Source: DATFMH01 sp035267045
Lineage (GTDB): Bacteria; Bacteroidota; Rhodothermia; Balneolales; DATFMH01
Direction: 5' to 3'
Length of the DNA: 16,464 bases
NCBI GenBank assembly: GCA_035267045.1
Contig: DATFMH010000204.1
Coordinates: forward strand, 1 to 16,464
The notes under the pieces were generated by a model that was not told the DNA's origin, searched no databases, and saw only the letters and a program-made list of their open reading frames with translations. Below are positions 7,536 through 14,944 of the stretch, one piece after another; within the stretch, counting starts at the first letter, position 1; the number at the start of each line of letters is the position of its first letter. Both the position numbers and the translations under genes were made by a program.

Positions 7536-9482
7536 ATGGGTAACGTTGAAGTGAGTATACAGAAAAACAAAATACATAAAGAAGAATATTGGTTAAAAAA
7601 GACACTCGAAGTGTCCCAAATTTTAATGATTAATGGCGATTCCCAATCGATCATTAATCTTGCCCTGGAACGTCTGCTATCTATTTTTAATGTAGCCGTT
7701 GCATTCCTGTACCGTAGCCAATCGGATATTTATCGGTCATTCAATCAGACACTTATAACTGCTGATATTGATCAGTATCTAAAGAATCTGGCATATAATG
7801 TTTCCGGACTTAAGCGTAACCAATATTCCGGGAAAAATGCCATTTCATTTAAAAATGGACCCTTACAAAAGGTACTGGATCTTGATCATTCACCCTTTGC
7901 TAATAACGAATCCGTATATTTATTCCCGTTATCAGATAAGAATTGGGACTCGGGATTCCTGGGATTTATTTCTACGGAAACTGAAGTGAAGTTTACCGGT
8001 GCTCAAAAAAAGGCTGCTCAACAGTTAGCTTATTTGCTTGCCTTATACAGCAAAAATCTTAAAAAAAATAGAGAACACCAGGAAAACCAAATACAGAATA
8101 TACATCTCACAACCAACTCAGCCATTAAATGGTTAGTGGATCCATCCACTAATAAAATTATCGAAGCCAACGAAGCGGCTTGTGAATTTTACGGCTATGA
8201 TTTTAATTCCGAACCCGGGTACTATATCCATCAAATAAGTTTGCGCCCGAAAAGAGATATAAACAGATCCTTGTCTCTTATCTTAAATGAAAAGACCCAT
8301 ACTTTTAAATCCCGGCATAAAATTGCCAATAATCAGATTAAAGAAGTAGAAATATATTCCGGATCGATCAACTTCAATGGGAAAGAATACATTTATAATA
8401 TTATACATGATATTACTGAAAAAAAGATCATTGAAGATAAATTAAAAAAAGAACGATACATCTTACGGGAGTTTGTCCAATATACACCAGCCTCAGTAGC
8501 ACTATTCGATGAAAACTTCAATTATACTCTCGTAAGCCGACAATGGATTGAAGATTTCAATTTGCAGGGCCAAGATATCATCGGAAAAAAATTATTCGAT
8601 TTGATGTCCGAATTACCACATATGTGGGAAAAGAATTATCAAAATGTATTGAACGGATTGGTTGAAAGGTGTGAAAAAGATTATTTCATCCAGCCTGATG
8701 GTTCCAAAAAATATCTTCGATGGGAAATGTATCCGCTTTATAATTACGATAATGGGGTCAATGGAATTCTCATGTTCTCGGAAATACTCAAAAACGACAG
8801 TTATTCGTCCTATGTTCAAGAAAATCATAAAGCGAATTTAGCTACAAAACTCGAGATAATTGAAAAAGAACGAAAACGGTTAGCCAGTGAAATACAGGAA
8901 GGTCTCGGTCAGTTATTATCCGCTACTCATTTTAATCTTGAGCTTATTGAAGAAAACTCACAAACCCATGATATTGAGGTTTACTCGCGGCATTTGAAAA
9001 AGCTTGTGGAAACCACCATCGAAGAGATAACGAAGATCTCACAGAATCTGCACCCATCTACACTCAGTGATTTTGGACTCGTTACGACGTTAGATACCCT
9101 TTGTGAAAAAATTTCAAAATCCAATGACGTAACAATTACCTTTAGTGCGTATCAATTAGATAATAGCATAAGTGAAAAAATAGTGGTAACCGTCTACAGG
9201 TTGTGTTACGATAGCTTACAATTATTTGCTAATTCCAGAGATTTTAAATCCATATCCCTTCAAATATTTAAGCGTTCGGAAAAAATAATTATTCAGTTCC
9301 AAAACGACATAACTTATCAAAAAAAGTTTAACCCCGATCTGTTTCTTAAAAAATATGACTCAGATTTACTCACTATCAGAGAGAGAGCGGAATTATACAA
9401 TGGCCATTTTGTCATTGATCTAAACTCAAAAAAAAGTACAGAATTAATAATAGAATTACCCATTGAATTTTTTAATACTTAA
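7536..9482 (+). CDS. GAF/PAS sensor with degenerate histidine kinase module (pseudokinase)
   Basis: A 648-residue soluble sensor without membrane segments. An N-terminal GAF-like domain (about 20-175) is followed by two PAS-type domains (about 192-300, ending IIHDITEKK, and about 308-420). Next come a HisKA_3-like dimerisation helix (about 430-515) and a remnant HATPase_c region (about 530-645). In the NarL-type family the dimerisation motif is ELHDGxGQ. Here it reads SEIQEGLGQ, so Gln454 (codon 8895-8897) replaces the phosphorylated His. The downstream marker LHPSTLSDFGL is kept. The ATP-binding boxes are also eroded: the N-box position reads YRLCYDSLQLFANS (about 554-567), and no DxGxG or GLGL box is present (FQNDITYQKKF and KKYDSDLLTIRERAEL stand there). 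The reading frame is intact, so this looks like a maintained pseudokinase. The ATG at 7536 is preferred to a TTG at 7524. The response regulator follows after 15 bases. Confidence 0.85.
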   Translation: MGNVEVSIQKNKIHKEEYWLKKTLEVSQILMINGDSQSIINLALERLLSIFNVAVAFLYRSQSDIYRSFNQTLITADIDQYLKNLAYNVSGLKRNQYSGKNAISFKNGPLQKVLDLDHSPFANNESVYLFPLSDKNWDSGFLGFISTETEVKFTGAQKKAAQQLAYLLALYSKNLKKNREHQENQIQNIHLTTNSAIKWLVDPSTNKIIEANEAACEFYGYDFNSEPGYYIHQISLRPKRDINRSLSLILNEKTHTFKSRHKIANNQIKEVEIYSGSINFNGKEYIYNIIHDITEKKIIEDKLKKERYILREFVQYTPASVALFDENFNYTLVSRQWIEDFNLQGQDIIGKKLFDLMSELPHMWEKNYQNVLNGLVERCEKDYFIQPDGSKKYLRWEMYPLYNYDNGVNGILMFSEILKNDSYSSYVQENHKANLATKLEIIEKERKRLASEIQEGLGQLLSATHFNLELIEENSQTHDIEVYSRHLKKLVETTIEEITKISQNLHPSTLSDFGLVTTLDTLCEKISKSNDVTITFSAYQLDNSISEKIVVTVYRLCYDSLQLFANSRDFKSISLQIFKRSEKIIIQFQNDITYQKKFNPDLFLKKYDSDLLTIRERAELYNGHFVIDLNSKKSTELIIELPIEFFNT

Positions 9483-9497
9483 ATTAATTAGTGATAT

Positions 9498-10160
9498 ATG
9501 GAAAAAGTAAAAGTCATAATAGCAGATGACCATGATATCGTCCGTTTTGGCATAAGCAGCGTCCTGCGAAGCGCGGAAGATATCGATGTAATCGGCGAAG
9601 CTTCTGATGGAGCCGAGACAATATCGCTATATAAAAAATTAAAGCCGGACGTCGCTATTGTTGATATTACTATGCCCGGTCAAAGTGGCATCGAGACAAC
9701 CGAAGCTCTCCTGAAAGAGGATCCGAATGCCAGGATACTTGTATTGACCATGCACATGAATGAAGATTATCTGAATAAATCGATCAAGGCGGGAGCGCTA
9801 GGTTATCTTCTTAAGAATTGTGAAAAAAGCGAACTCTTAGATGGCGTAAGAGCTGTTGCTGCAGGTAAGAAAGTTTTCAGCAGTGCCATATCCCGGCTGA
9901 TTACTGAAAGCTATGTGAGTAATATTAAAGACGGCCATGAGACCAAATCTCGGCCCAAAGAAACCCATCTGACAAAACGGGAACAGGAAATACTCGGCCT
10001 GATCGCTGAAGGTATGACAAGTCAGGAGATTGCCGAACAACTTGTTATTTCACCGAGAACTGTTGAAACCCACCGTGCTAACCTGTTGCAGAAGTTAGAC
10101 ATAAAGAATACAGCAGGTTTAGTACGTTATGCCATAGAGCACGGGCACCTTAAGTCCTGA
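9498..10160 (+). CDS. NarL/FixJ-family response regulator (REC + LuxR HTH)
   Basis: A 220-residue two-domain transcription factor. The receiver domain (about 3-118) keeps the full phosphorylation set: acidic pair Asp10-Asp11, acceptor Asp56 in VAIVDITMPG, Thr84 and Lys106. A linker of about 35 residues leads to a LuxR/GerE helix-turn-helix (about 155-215: LTKREQEILGLIAEGMTSQE, then ISPRTVETHRANLLQKL). Phosphorylation normally promotes dimerisation and DNA binding in this family. Its operon partner is a kinase-like protein lacking the acceptor His, so the phosphoryl source is uncertain. It could be another kinase, acetyl phosphate, or none, with control by protein contact. The start codon has only a weak ribosome-binding site. 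A strong terminator closes the operon. Confidence 0.95.
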   Translation: MEKVKVIIADDHDIVRFGISSVLRSAEDIDVIGEASDGAETISLYKKLKPDVAIVDITMPGQSGIETTEALLKEDPNARILVLTMHMNEDYLNKSIKAGALGYLLKNCEKSELLDGVRAVAAGKKVFSSAISRLITESYVSNIKDGHETKSRPKETHLTKREQEILGLIAEGMTSQEIAEQLVISPRTVETHRANLLQKLDIKNTAGLVRYAIEHGHLKS

Positions 10161-10191
10161 AACTTGTAGCTGCTTAATTTTAATAAACGTA

Positions 10192-10245
10192 TACGTAATT
10201 ATTATTAAGTATTAGTACGAGTAATTAAAATTCTCTAATTACGTA
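10192..10245. promoter_or_regulatory. Inverted repeat of ACGTAAT type downstream of response regulator
   Basis: TACGTAATT at 10192-10200 and AATTACGTA at 10237-10245 are perfect 9-base inverted repeats. CGAGTAATTA at 10219-10228 lies between them. The words match those at 7364-7440 upstream of the sensor, and GACGTAATA reappears on the - strand at 11025-11033 ahead of the membrane-protein gene. A regulator-binding region is possible; no binding evidence exists in the sequence alone. Confidence 0.3.
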
Positions 10246-10327
10246 GTTTATAGTATTGCAAACCTAAGCGGATCAAATTAGTTTATAATTAGCAAATGGG
10301 GTAATAGCCGTCTGTAGATGATAATTT

Positions 10328-10362
10328 AACATCCTGCTTTTGAACGAGCAGGATGTTTTTTT
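10328..10362 (+). terminator. Intrinsic terminator after response regulator
   Basis: A perfect 11-bp stem (AACATCCTGCT 10328-10338 with AGCAGGATGTT 10347-10357) has an 8-base loop and is followed by a continuous T run to 10362. It ends the sensor-regulator operon. On the - strand the same hairpin lies just past the end of the convergent membrane-protein gene, but it is followed there by only a weak TTAAATT tract. Confidence 0.92.
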
Positions 10363-10378
10363 ATGCTCTTACCAACTA

Positions 10379-10951
10379 TCAAGGATGAAATGCGAACCAT
10401 ACTCCTGCCCCAAATCCAACCAACATTAAGATTACCATATAAGCGATACTCAGAATGGCTGATACGATAACCAGATAATAGAGGAAGGGAAATTTTAGCC
10501 ATCGCAAAGCAGAAAACTCATCCCATATTTCCCGGTAGTTAATCATCAACTCACGTATATCGATGAATGCCTGCATCAACTTTCGCATTTTACCGCCTTC
10601 TGGTTTTTTCTTTACTTTACTGACGGTGATCCGTGTTAAGACACGCCTGGATATTTTCACAACCTTATACAGTTGCCCGCAAAAGAAAAGAAGAATCAGA
10701 GAAGGTGTTATGAGCAGAAATATAAGATAAGATATAACTCCCTTACCAAGTATCGAGTCATAAAAATCCAGTATTAAGGTCAGATACGAGAGCATCAAAC
10801 CAACGAGTAATGACGTTAATGAAAAGAATAAGAGTGGCTTAAGAAGTATATGGACACAATTAATAGTCTTATCTGCTATTTCATGAAAAGTTTGTTCCTT
10901 CTTTTTTGTTGTGTGCCCATTCTTATTGATTTTAATGAGTTCTTTAAACAT
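10379..10951 (-). CDS. Unrecognised membrane protein with three predicted helices
   Basis: A 190-residue protein that I do not recognise. The N-terminal 35 residues are polar and Lys-rich. Hydrophobic segments lie at about 36-61 and 71-92, and a long one at about 156-186. Between the second and third is a basic stretch (about 97-124, SRRVLTRITVSKVKKKPEGG) and a helical, charged segment. By the positive-inside rule the N-terminus and the basic loop would be cytoplasmic. The Met at 10951 has a plausible AGAGAG-type ribosome-binding site about 7 bases upstream. It is convergent with the response-regulator gene. No signal peptide, enzyme motif or metal ligand pattern is evident. Confidence 0.72.
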   Translation of the reverse strand: MFKELIKINKNGHTTKKKEQTFHEIADKTINCVHILLKPLLFFSLTSLLVGLMLSYLTLILDFYDSILGKGVISYLIFLLITPSLILLFFCGQLYKVVKISRRVLTRITVSKVKKKPEGGKMRKLMQAFIDIRELMINYREIWDEFSALRWLKFPFLYYLVIVSAILSIAYMVILMLVGFGAGVWFAFHP

Positions 10952-11339
10952 ATCTACTCTCTTCTGATACTCCCCGCATTACCTGTTAATCGAAATGGAT
11001 TCTTTGAAATCTGTTCTAATTAAATATTACGTCAGAATATCATTTTTAACAATGAGGATCATTAATGTTATATCCTGATTATCCGAAATTTGTTTATAAG
11101 ATCTGTATATAAAAATCTTTAGTTGATCTAAAATTCTGGATTTGGCGTCCCAGATAAGTCATTACCACTTATTAATTGAGGTAAGAAAAATTCTATGATA
11201 AGAACATGAGTTTCAATCCTCCCTCTTGGCATCCAAACTATAGTTAAAAACGTTTAATAATTCATGAATCCAACACATGAATGCCAGGGCATTTTACTTT
11301 ATATTTTCAGGAAATCAGGTTTGCTACTAAAATGAACCG

Positions 11340-11368
11340 TTGACAGGATTCGGAAATCAGTATAAATA
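11340..11368 (+). promoter_or_regulatory. Candidate sigma-70-like promoter
   Basis: A perfect TTGACA -35 box (11340-11345) is followed by TATAAA at 11361-11366 (15-base spacer) or TAAATA at 11363-11368 (17-base spacer). The proposed -10 lies inside the left arm of the palindrome at 11354-11391. If used, the leader to the lipoprotein start would be roughly 255 bases. Confidence 0.35.
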
Positions 11369-11391
11369 TATCCCCATATTTTTACTGATTT
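11354..11391. repeat. 38-bp imperfect palindrome
   Basis: Arms of 16 bases (AAATCAGTATAAATAT at 11354-11369; ATATTTTTACTGATTT at 11376-11391) pair with one mismatch around a 6-base loop (ATCCCC). It has no T run on either side, so it is not an intrinsic terminator. Its overlap with a candidate -10 box suggests an operator or a structured 5' RNA end. Confidence 0.6.
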
Positions 11392-11566
11392 GACTGCTGT
11401 ATATCTTATAAGTATATGTATTTATATTAGTTATGAATTATATTATATAATTTTTTATATAAGTGTCACAATACCTACAAACGGTATCACCTAAGCCTTA
11501 CAGATACGGCTATTGATTCTCTCTCAGTATCTCTATTAAAGTCTGGCCTAACTTGTAACTATTGAC

Positions 11567-11590
11567 TTTAGGGTATAACAATACCCTAAA
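11567..11590 (+). promoter_or_regulatory. Hairpin ahead of glycine-rich lipoprotein gene
   Basis: TTTAGGGTAT (11567-11576) and ATACCCTAAA (11581-11590) form a perfect 10-bp stem with an AACA loop, 41 bases before the start codon. TTGACT overlaps its left edge (11563-11568). It could be an operator over a promoter or a leader-RNA stem; the position excludes neither. Confidence 0.5.
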
Positions 11591-11631
11591 ACAGGTAAAT
11601 AAAATCAGAACATATCCATCAAGAGGAGAAT

Positions 11632-12780
11632 ATGAAAACGAAATTCAACTTCCATGCAGGCATCATACTTTTATCCATTTTTATGGTATGGTCCTGTGAT
11701 AATCCAATAAACAATAGTTCCACTACGGGAAATGATATAATTGGACTCGCCAAACAAGGTTCCGGTGGTGGAGGCGGTGGTGGCCATGATATAGGTGCCG
11801 GTAATAATCTGTCCTTCCCCGTTATTTGGTCGGATGGTGTGAAACTAACATTACGAGGTACCTATGGTGAAACCACGGCGAAAGGTGATTCATTTTATTT
11901 CAAAGGTGATTACTGGTACGTACAGAATGATGAGAATAACGTGTGGCATGCTCAAGACTCCCTGGTTACAATAGGTCAACCAACTACTGTAATCGATAGT
12001 ATTGACTGGGGTGACAACCTCGAAGCCGGAGCATGGTCGTACGGGAGCCAGGTTAGAGTTGAGCTTGTATTATATAAATTACTCAGTAAATCAATGACTC
12101 AATACATCATGGCTCTGGAATCCAATACGGGCGAGAATGGGTTGACCCTGCGTATGATGCAACCGGAAGAAATGGGTACCGCTGAAGTTTGGGGATCTAA
12201 CCTCGAAACAGAACTTATTAATGAAGCCACCGTTTATTCGGGAACAGCCCGATTGGTAATCCAAAAACTCAATGTAGATCGTGATGACCCAAACTTGTCT
12301 GTTACCTGGGATGCCGAGAATTCTCGCTGGACCGGTGAAGATATTGGAGAACCCCTATTCAGTAGTGGAGTATGGACGAATATAGATGGACCGGGCGGTT
12401 ACTCTGCTGAAGTGAACGCTTCCGGGAAAGTGATCTACGGTTATAACTGGATCACTCGAACAACATCAGAAGGTGATGGAGATTACCGGATTACATTTGT
12501 TTTGGATCCCAATAGTGGGGTTACCTGTAACACCGATTTTGGTACTAATACAAGTATAGTTGTTAAATCTAAGACTGGGGAATCAGGATTGTTGCCTGCA
12601 CTAGAACCAGAGGATACAAGTGGTGGTATAGCTGAAGTCGTTCCAGACTATAATCTTACATACATTGATGTCCGTCTGACACCAAGTACTGGATCCGGTA
12701 GTGGCGGCGGTCGTGGATCTGGTACCGGTGGTGGCCGGGGTTCAGGTAATGGTGGTGGCGGACACGGAACAAACAAATAG
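11632..12780 (+). CDS. Unrecognised lipoprotein with glycine-rich N- and C-terminal tracts
   Basis: A 382-residue protein of unknown function. A lipoprotein signal peptide ends VWSC with Cys22 as the lipidation site, so it is probably exported and membrane-anchored. After a short Asn/Ser/Thr linker comes a glycine run at 45-51 followed by His52. The middle (about 58-350) looks beta-rich and Trp/Tyr-containing, with recurring patterns such as SDGVKLTLRGTYGE and YSAEVNASGKVIYGYNW. The tail (354-377) is three units of the form GSGxGGGR, then HGTNK. The start is secure: AGAGGAGAA (11622-11630) directly precedes the ATG. A second lipoprotein gene follows after 100 bases with no terminator between, so co-transcription is likely. 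I see no catalytic motif. A surface-exposed or structural role is a guess from the repeat tail. Confidence 0.8.
   Translation: MKTKFNFHAGIILLSIFMVWSCDNPINNSSTTGNDIIGLAKQGSGGGGGGGHDIGAGNNLSFPVIWSDGVKLTLRGTYGETTAKGDSFYFKGDYWYVQNDENNVWHAQDSLVTIGQPTTVIDSIDWGDNLEAGAWSYGSQVRVELVLYKLLSKSMTQYIMALESNTGENGLTLRMMQPEEMGTAEVWGSNLETELINEATVYSGTARLVIQKLNVDRDDPNLSVTWDAENSRWTGEDIGEPLFSSGVWTNIDGPGGYSAEVNASGKVIYGYNWITRTTSEGDGDYRITFVLDPNSGVTCNTDFGTNTSIVVKSKTGESGLLPALEPEDTSGGIAEVVPDYNLTYIDVRLTPSTGSGSGGGRGSGTGGGRGSGNGGGGHGTNK
12691..12762 (+). repeat. In-gene repeat encoding three GSGxGGG(R/G) octapeptides
   Basis: Three consecutive 24-base units encode GSGSGGGR, GSGTGGGR and GSGNGGGG. The codons differ between units, so the peptide repeat is better kept than the DNA repeat. 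That suggests selection on the protein rather than a recent slippage event. Confidence 0.8.
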
Positions 12781-12880
12781 TGTCCTTCCTGAAACCCGCA
12801 AAAATAACTGTATATGTCTAATAATGCTAATTCTTTGAGGGCAGCAGTTATTCAATTCAGACACTTAAAGAGATGTTATT

Positions 12881-13555
12881 ATGAGATTATTAATAATTCA
12901 CCGTCTTTTTCTGGTTGTTGGCCTTGCAATGCTTCTTGGTTGTGAAACACCCGTTACAAATAACAACCCCGGTCAGGTTCCCGATCCAGTTATTTCATCC
13001 GAATCAAACAACACCAATCATTTGGATAATGTTAAGGCAACCGGTGAGTTTTGGGCCCGGTGGGTTGGTTGTAATGAATCACATGAAGTAGAAGGTACCG
13101 GTGGTAATGAAGATGAGGACTGCCAGGGTGAAGATGGTGAGGACGGACATGAAGAAGGAGAGGGTTGTCAGGGTAACCGGCCGGCACTTGATATTTATGT
13201 TCGGTTTGACGCACAGATTAAAAATGGTGTTATAAAAGGAGATGTCACCTTCATGGGAGTAGGTGAATATGAAGGTATTGAATTTCATGGTCGCGTAACA
13301 TGGTTGGAAAAAGGAGAAGATGTCGGTCATGAATCCAACGAAATATTCTTCGGAGGTACGATAACCGAGGGAAATATCGACAATCGTTCCTGTTTCCTGT
13401 TTGCCTTACAGGATAACGGCGAAGGATATAATACCAATCCCGACAGCCTGCAATACCGACTTTACGGAAACAATGCCACCTGTCAGGAACCACCGTGTCA
13501 CCTTCCGAAAGGTCATCCCTTTGCCGTATATGACGGTAACCTGCAAATACACTAA
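12881..13555 (+). CDS. Unrecognised lipoprotein with acidic, Cys/His-containing insert
   Basis: A 224-residue protein of unknown function. A signal peptide ends MLLGC with Cys21 as the lipobox cysteine. An Asn/Pro/Ser-rich linker (22-50) precedes an acidic stretch (about 66-98) that contains EDEDCQGEDGEDGHEEGEGC. A compact, probably beta-rich domain (about 99-195) follows, and the C-terminus reads CQEPPCHLPKGHPF. The mature protein has seven further cysteines (eight with Cys21) and several histidines, which might form disulfides or bind metal; neither can be shown here. The ATG at 12881 has a modest AAGAG ribosome-binding site about 9 bases upstream. It follows the glycine-rich lipoprotein gene and is closed by a strong terminator. 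Confidence 0.78.
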   Translation: MRLLIIHRLFLVVGLAMLLGCETPVTNNNPGQVPDPVISSESNNTNHLDNVKATGEFWARWVGCNESHEVEGTGGNEDEDCQGEDGEDGHEEGEGCQGNRPALDIYVRFDAQIKNGVIKGDVTFMGVGEYEGIEFHGRVTWLEKGEDVGHESNEIFFGGTITEGNIDNRSCFLFALQDNGEGYNTNPDSLQYRLYGNNATCQEPPCHLPKGHPFAVYDGNLQIH

Positions 13556-13580
13556 ATGAATAATATTATTATAAATAAAG

Positions 13581-13610
13581 AAAGCCCGTTTTAAGCTGAC
13601 GGGCTTTTTT
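13581..13610. terminator. Bidirectional intrinsic terminator overlapping the exchanger's 3' end
   Basis: A 9-bp stem (AAAGCCCGT 13581-13589; ACGGGCTTT 13599-13607) with a 9-base loop is followed on the + strand by a T run to 13610, and on the - strand by a T-rich CTTTATTTAT. It serves the lipoprotein pair and the convergent exchanger gene. The exchanger's stop codon (13591-13593) lies in the loop and its last codons form one arm. Confidence 0.9.
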
Positions 13611-14667
13611 GTTTCCACTCTTGTACGGCAATTATAATGATAGTAACGGCTGTCAATGGAATAACAAAATATAGCATCACAGTGCTAAAAGTAGTCAAAG
13701 CGGCATGTTTAGATGATGCCAGGTAGAGATATAAGGTATACGCGATATAATAACCGATTAACAGCGCTCCCTCCCAGCGGCTGATCTTACAGCCTGTGAA
13801 AAATATGGGCAGGCATGCCACTGCTACTACAATCATGAGTGGTATATCGAAACGGATAACGGCATCAGACACTGTAATACCGGATGGTGCCACGATACTT
13901 GTAAATCCAAGAACCGCCATCATATTCAGGATATTACTCCCTACTACATTTCCGACAGCGATATCACGTTCACCGCGAAAAGCTGCAACGGCGGAAGTAA
14001 CAACTTCGGGAAGCGAAGTTCCTGCTGATATAATCGTCAGACCAATAACGAGTTCGTCGACTCCTAAATATTTGGCGAAAGTAACTGAACTTTCCACAAG
14101 CCAGCGTGAACCAGCCACAAGTAATGCAAGTCCGCTTATGATCAGTATTGTATTGTTCACCCAATGGCTCTTAATTTTGCCATTACGTTTTGTCTTGACC
14201 TCCGTTTTGTATTGTTCATCACTATTTTTACGGCTTTGATACAGCAAAAAAGAGAGATAAACGACAAGACCAAGTACCAGTATTATACCATCCATCCGGT
14301 TAATCGTATGATCCAAAGAAAATAACAGGACAACAAATGAAATTCCTATCATCAGGGGGACATCGAGCCGGATTAATTGCCGGGAGACACTCAGTGGCAT
14401 TATCAATGCCGAAAGGCCAAGAATAAAAAGTACATTGAATATATTGCTCCCGATAATATTGCCCAATGCAATACCGGCCTGACCGGTCATGGCTGATTTT
14501 ATACTTACGGCAAGTTCAGGGGAACTCGTCCCAATTGCCACAACAGTCAGACCTATCACCAGAGGGGAAATACCTGCCGCGGTTGCGATCCGGGAGGCAC
14601 CACGGACCAACACATCTGCACCTATTAGCAGAAGCACCAACCCCAAAATGAAAAGAAGAACTGTCAT
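13591..14667 (-). CDS. CaCA-family Na+/Ca2+ exchanger (YrbG-like)
   Basis: A 358-residue inner-membrane cation/proton or Na+/Ca2+ antiporter of the CaCA superfamily. The two inverted alpha repeats are complete. Alpha-1 (about 45-78) contains GTSSPELAVS and GNIIGSNIFN; alpha-2 (about 215-248) contains GTSLPEVVTS and GNVVGSNILN. The key acidic residues are Glu51 and Glu221. Each repeat lies in a five-helix half, and the halves are joined by a charged cytoplasmic linker at about 145-170. It is somewhat longer than E. coli YrbG (about 325 residues) because of an extra C-terminal hydrophobic segment (about 328-348). The transported ion cannot be settled from the sequence. The ATG at 14667 has no Shine-Dalgarno. 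A ZIP transporter lies upstream on the same strand, 277 bases away. Confidence 0.93.
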   Translation of the reverse strand: MTVLLFILGLVLLLIGADVLVRGASRIATAAGISPLVIGLTVVAIGTSSPELAVSIKSAMTGQAGIALGNIIGSNIFNVLFILGLSALIMPLSVSRQLIRLDVPLMIGISFVVLLFSLDHTINRMDGIILVLGLVVYLSFLLYQSRKNSDEQYKTEVKTKRNGKIKSHWVNNTILIISGLALLVAGSRWLVESSVTFAKYLGVDELVIGLTIISAGTSLPEVVTSAVAAFRGERDIAVGNVVGSNILNMMAVLGFTSIVAPSGITVSDAVIRFDIPLMIVVAVACLPIFFTGCKISRWEGALLIGYYIAYTLYLYLASSKHAALTTFSTVMLYFVIPLTAVTIIIIAVQEWKQKSPSA

Positions 14668-14682
14668 TGTTGTGTTTAATTC

Positions 14683-14688
14683 ATTATA
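14683..14688 (-). promoter_or_regulatory. Possible -10 box for the exchanger gene
   Basis: On the - strand TATAAT occurs at 14688-14683, 15 bases before the exchanger start codon. There is no matching -35 element, and a transcript from here would have a very short leader, so support is weak. Confidence 0.25.
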
Positions 14689-14944
14689 ACATTATGTCCT
14701 TTTATAAAAGATAAATCATGCCGTATTCATTAATAGTTAAGTGATTCATAAAAAAATCTGACTAAAGATCACTTATTAATGCATATACACACTGAATTAA
14801 CTTAACTAAGAGAATAGGGCTTAGTGAAATGACGGCATAGCGAATAGGTTGTTTCATACGATTTCTGTGAATTGTTATCATTCTAACCAAAGAATTAATC
14901 TTTATTAACACGTTAGTTTCCGGTTCTGATGATTTGTTCACTGC

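Larger units (their letters stand above)
10952..11631. other. Long AT-rich non-coding region
   Basis: These 680 bases lie between the divergent membrane-protein and lipoprotein genes and contain no credible ORF. They include a GACGTAATA word on the - strand (11025-11033), a candidate promoter (11340-11368) overlapping a 38-base palindrome (11354-11391), a nearly pure A/T tract (about 11400-11462), and a hairpin (11567-11590) in the probable leader of the lipoprotein gene. The length and the palindromes leave room for an untranslated RNA, but none is recognised. Confidence 0.5.

Noticed and set aside
8613..8828. A 71-codon - strand open frame inside the sensor gene
   Set aside because: Antisense to the PAS region, with no supporting signal.
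11063..11110. A 15-codon mini-ORF with a GAGG-like site upstream
   Set aside because: Too short and in AT-rich DNA; no sign of conservation can be judged, and no leader-peptide feature is apparent.
13796..14239. A 147-codon + strand open frame opposite the exchanger gene
   Set aside because: Antisense shadow of the conserved CaCA repeats, rich in Thr/Ser/Ile as expected from reversed membrane codons.
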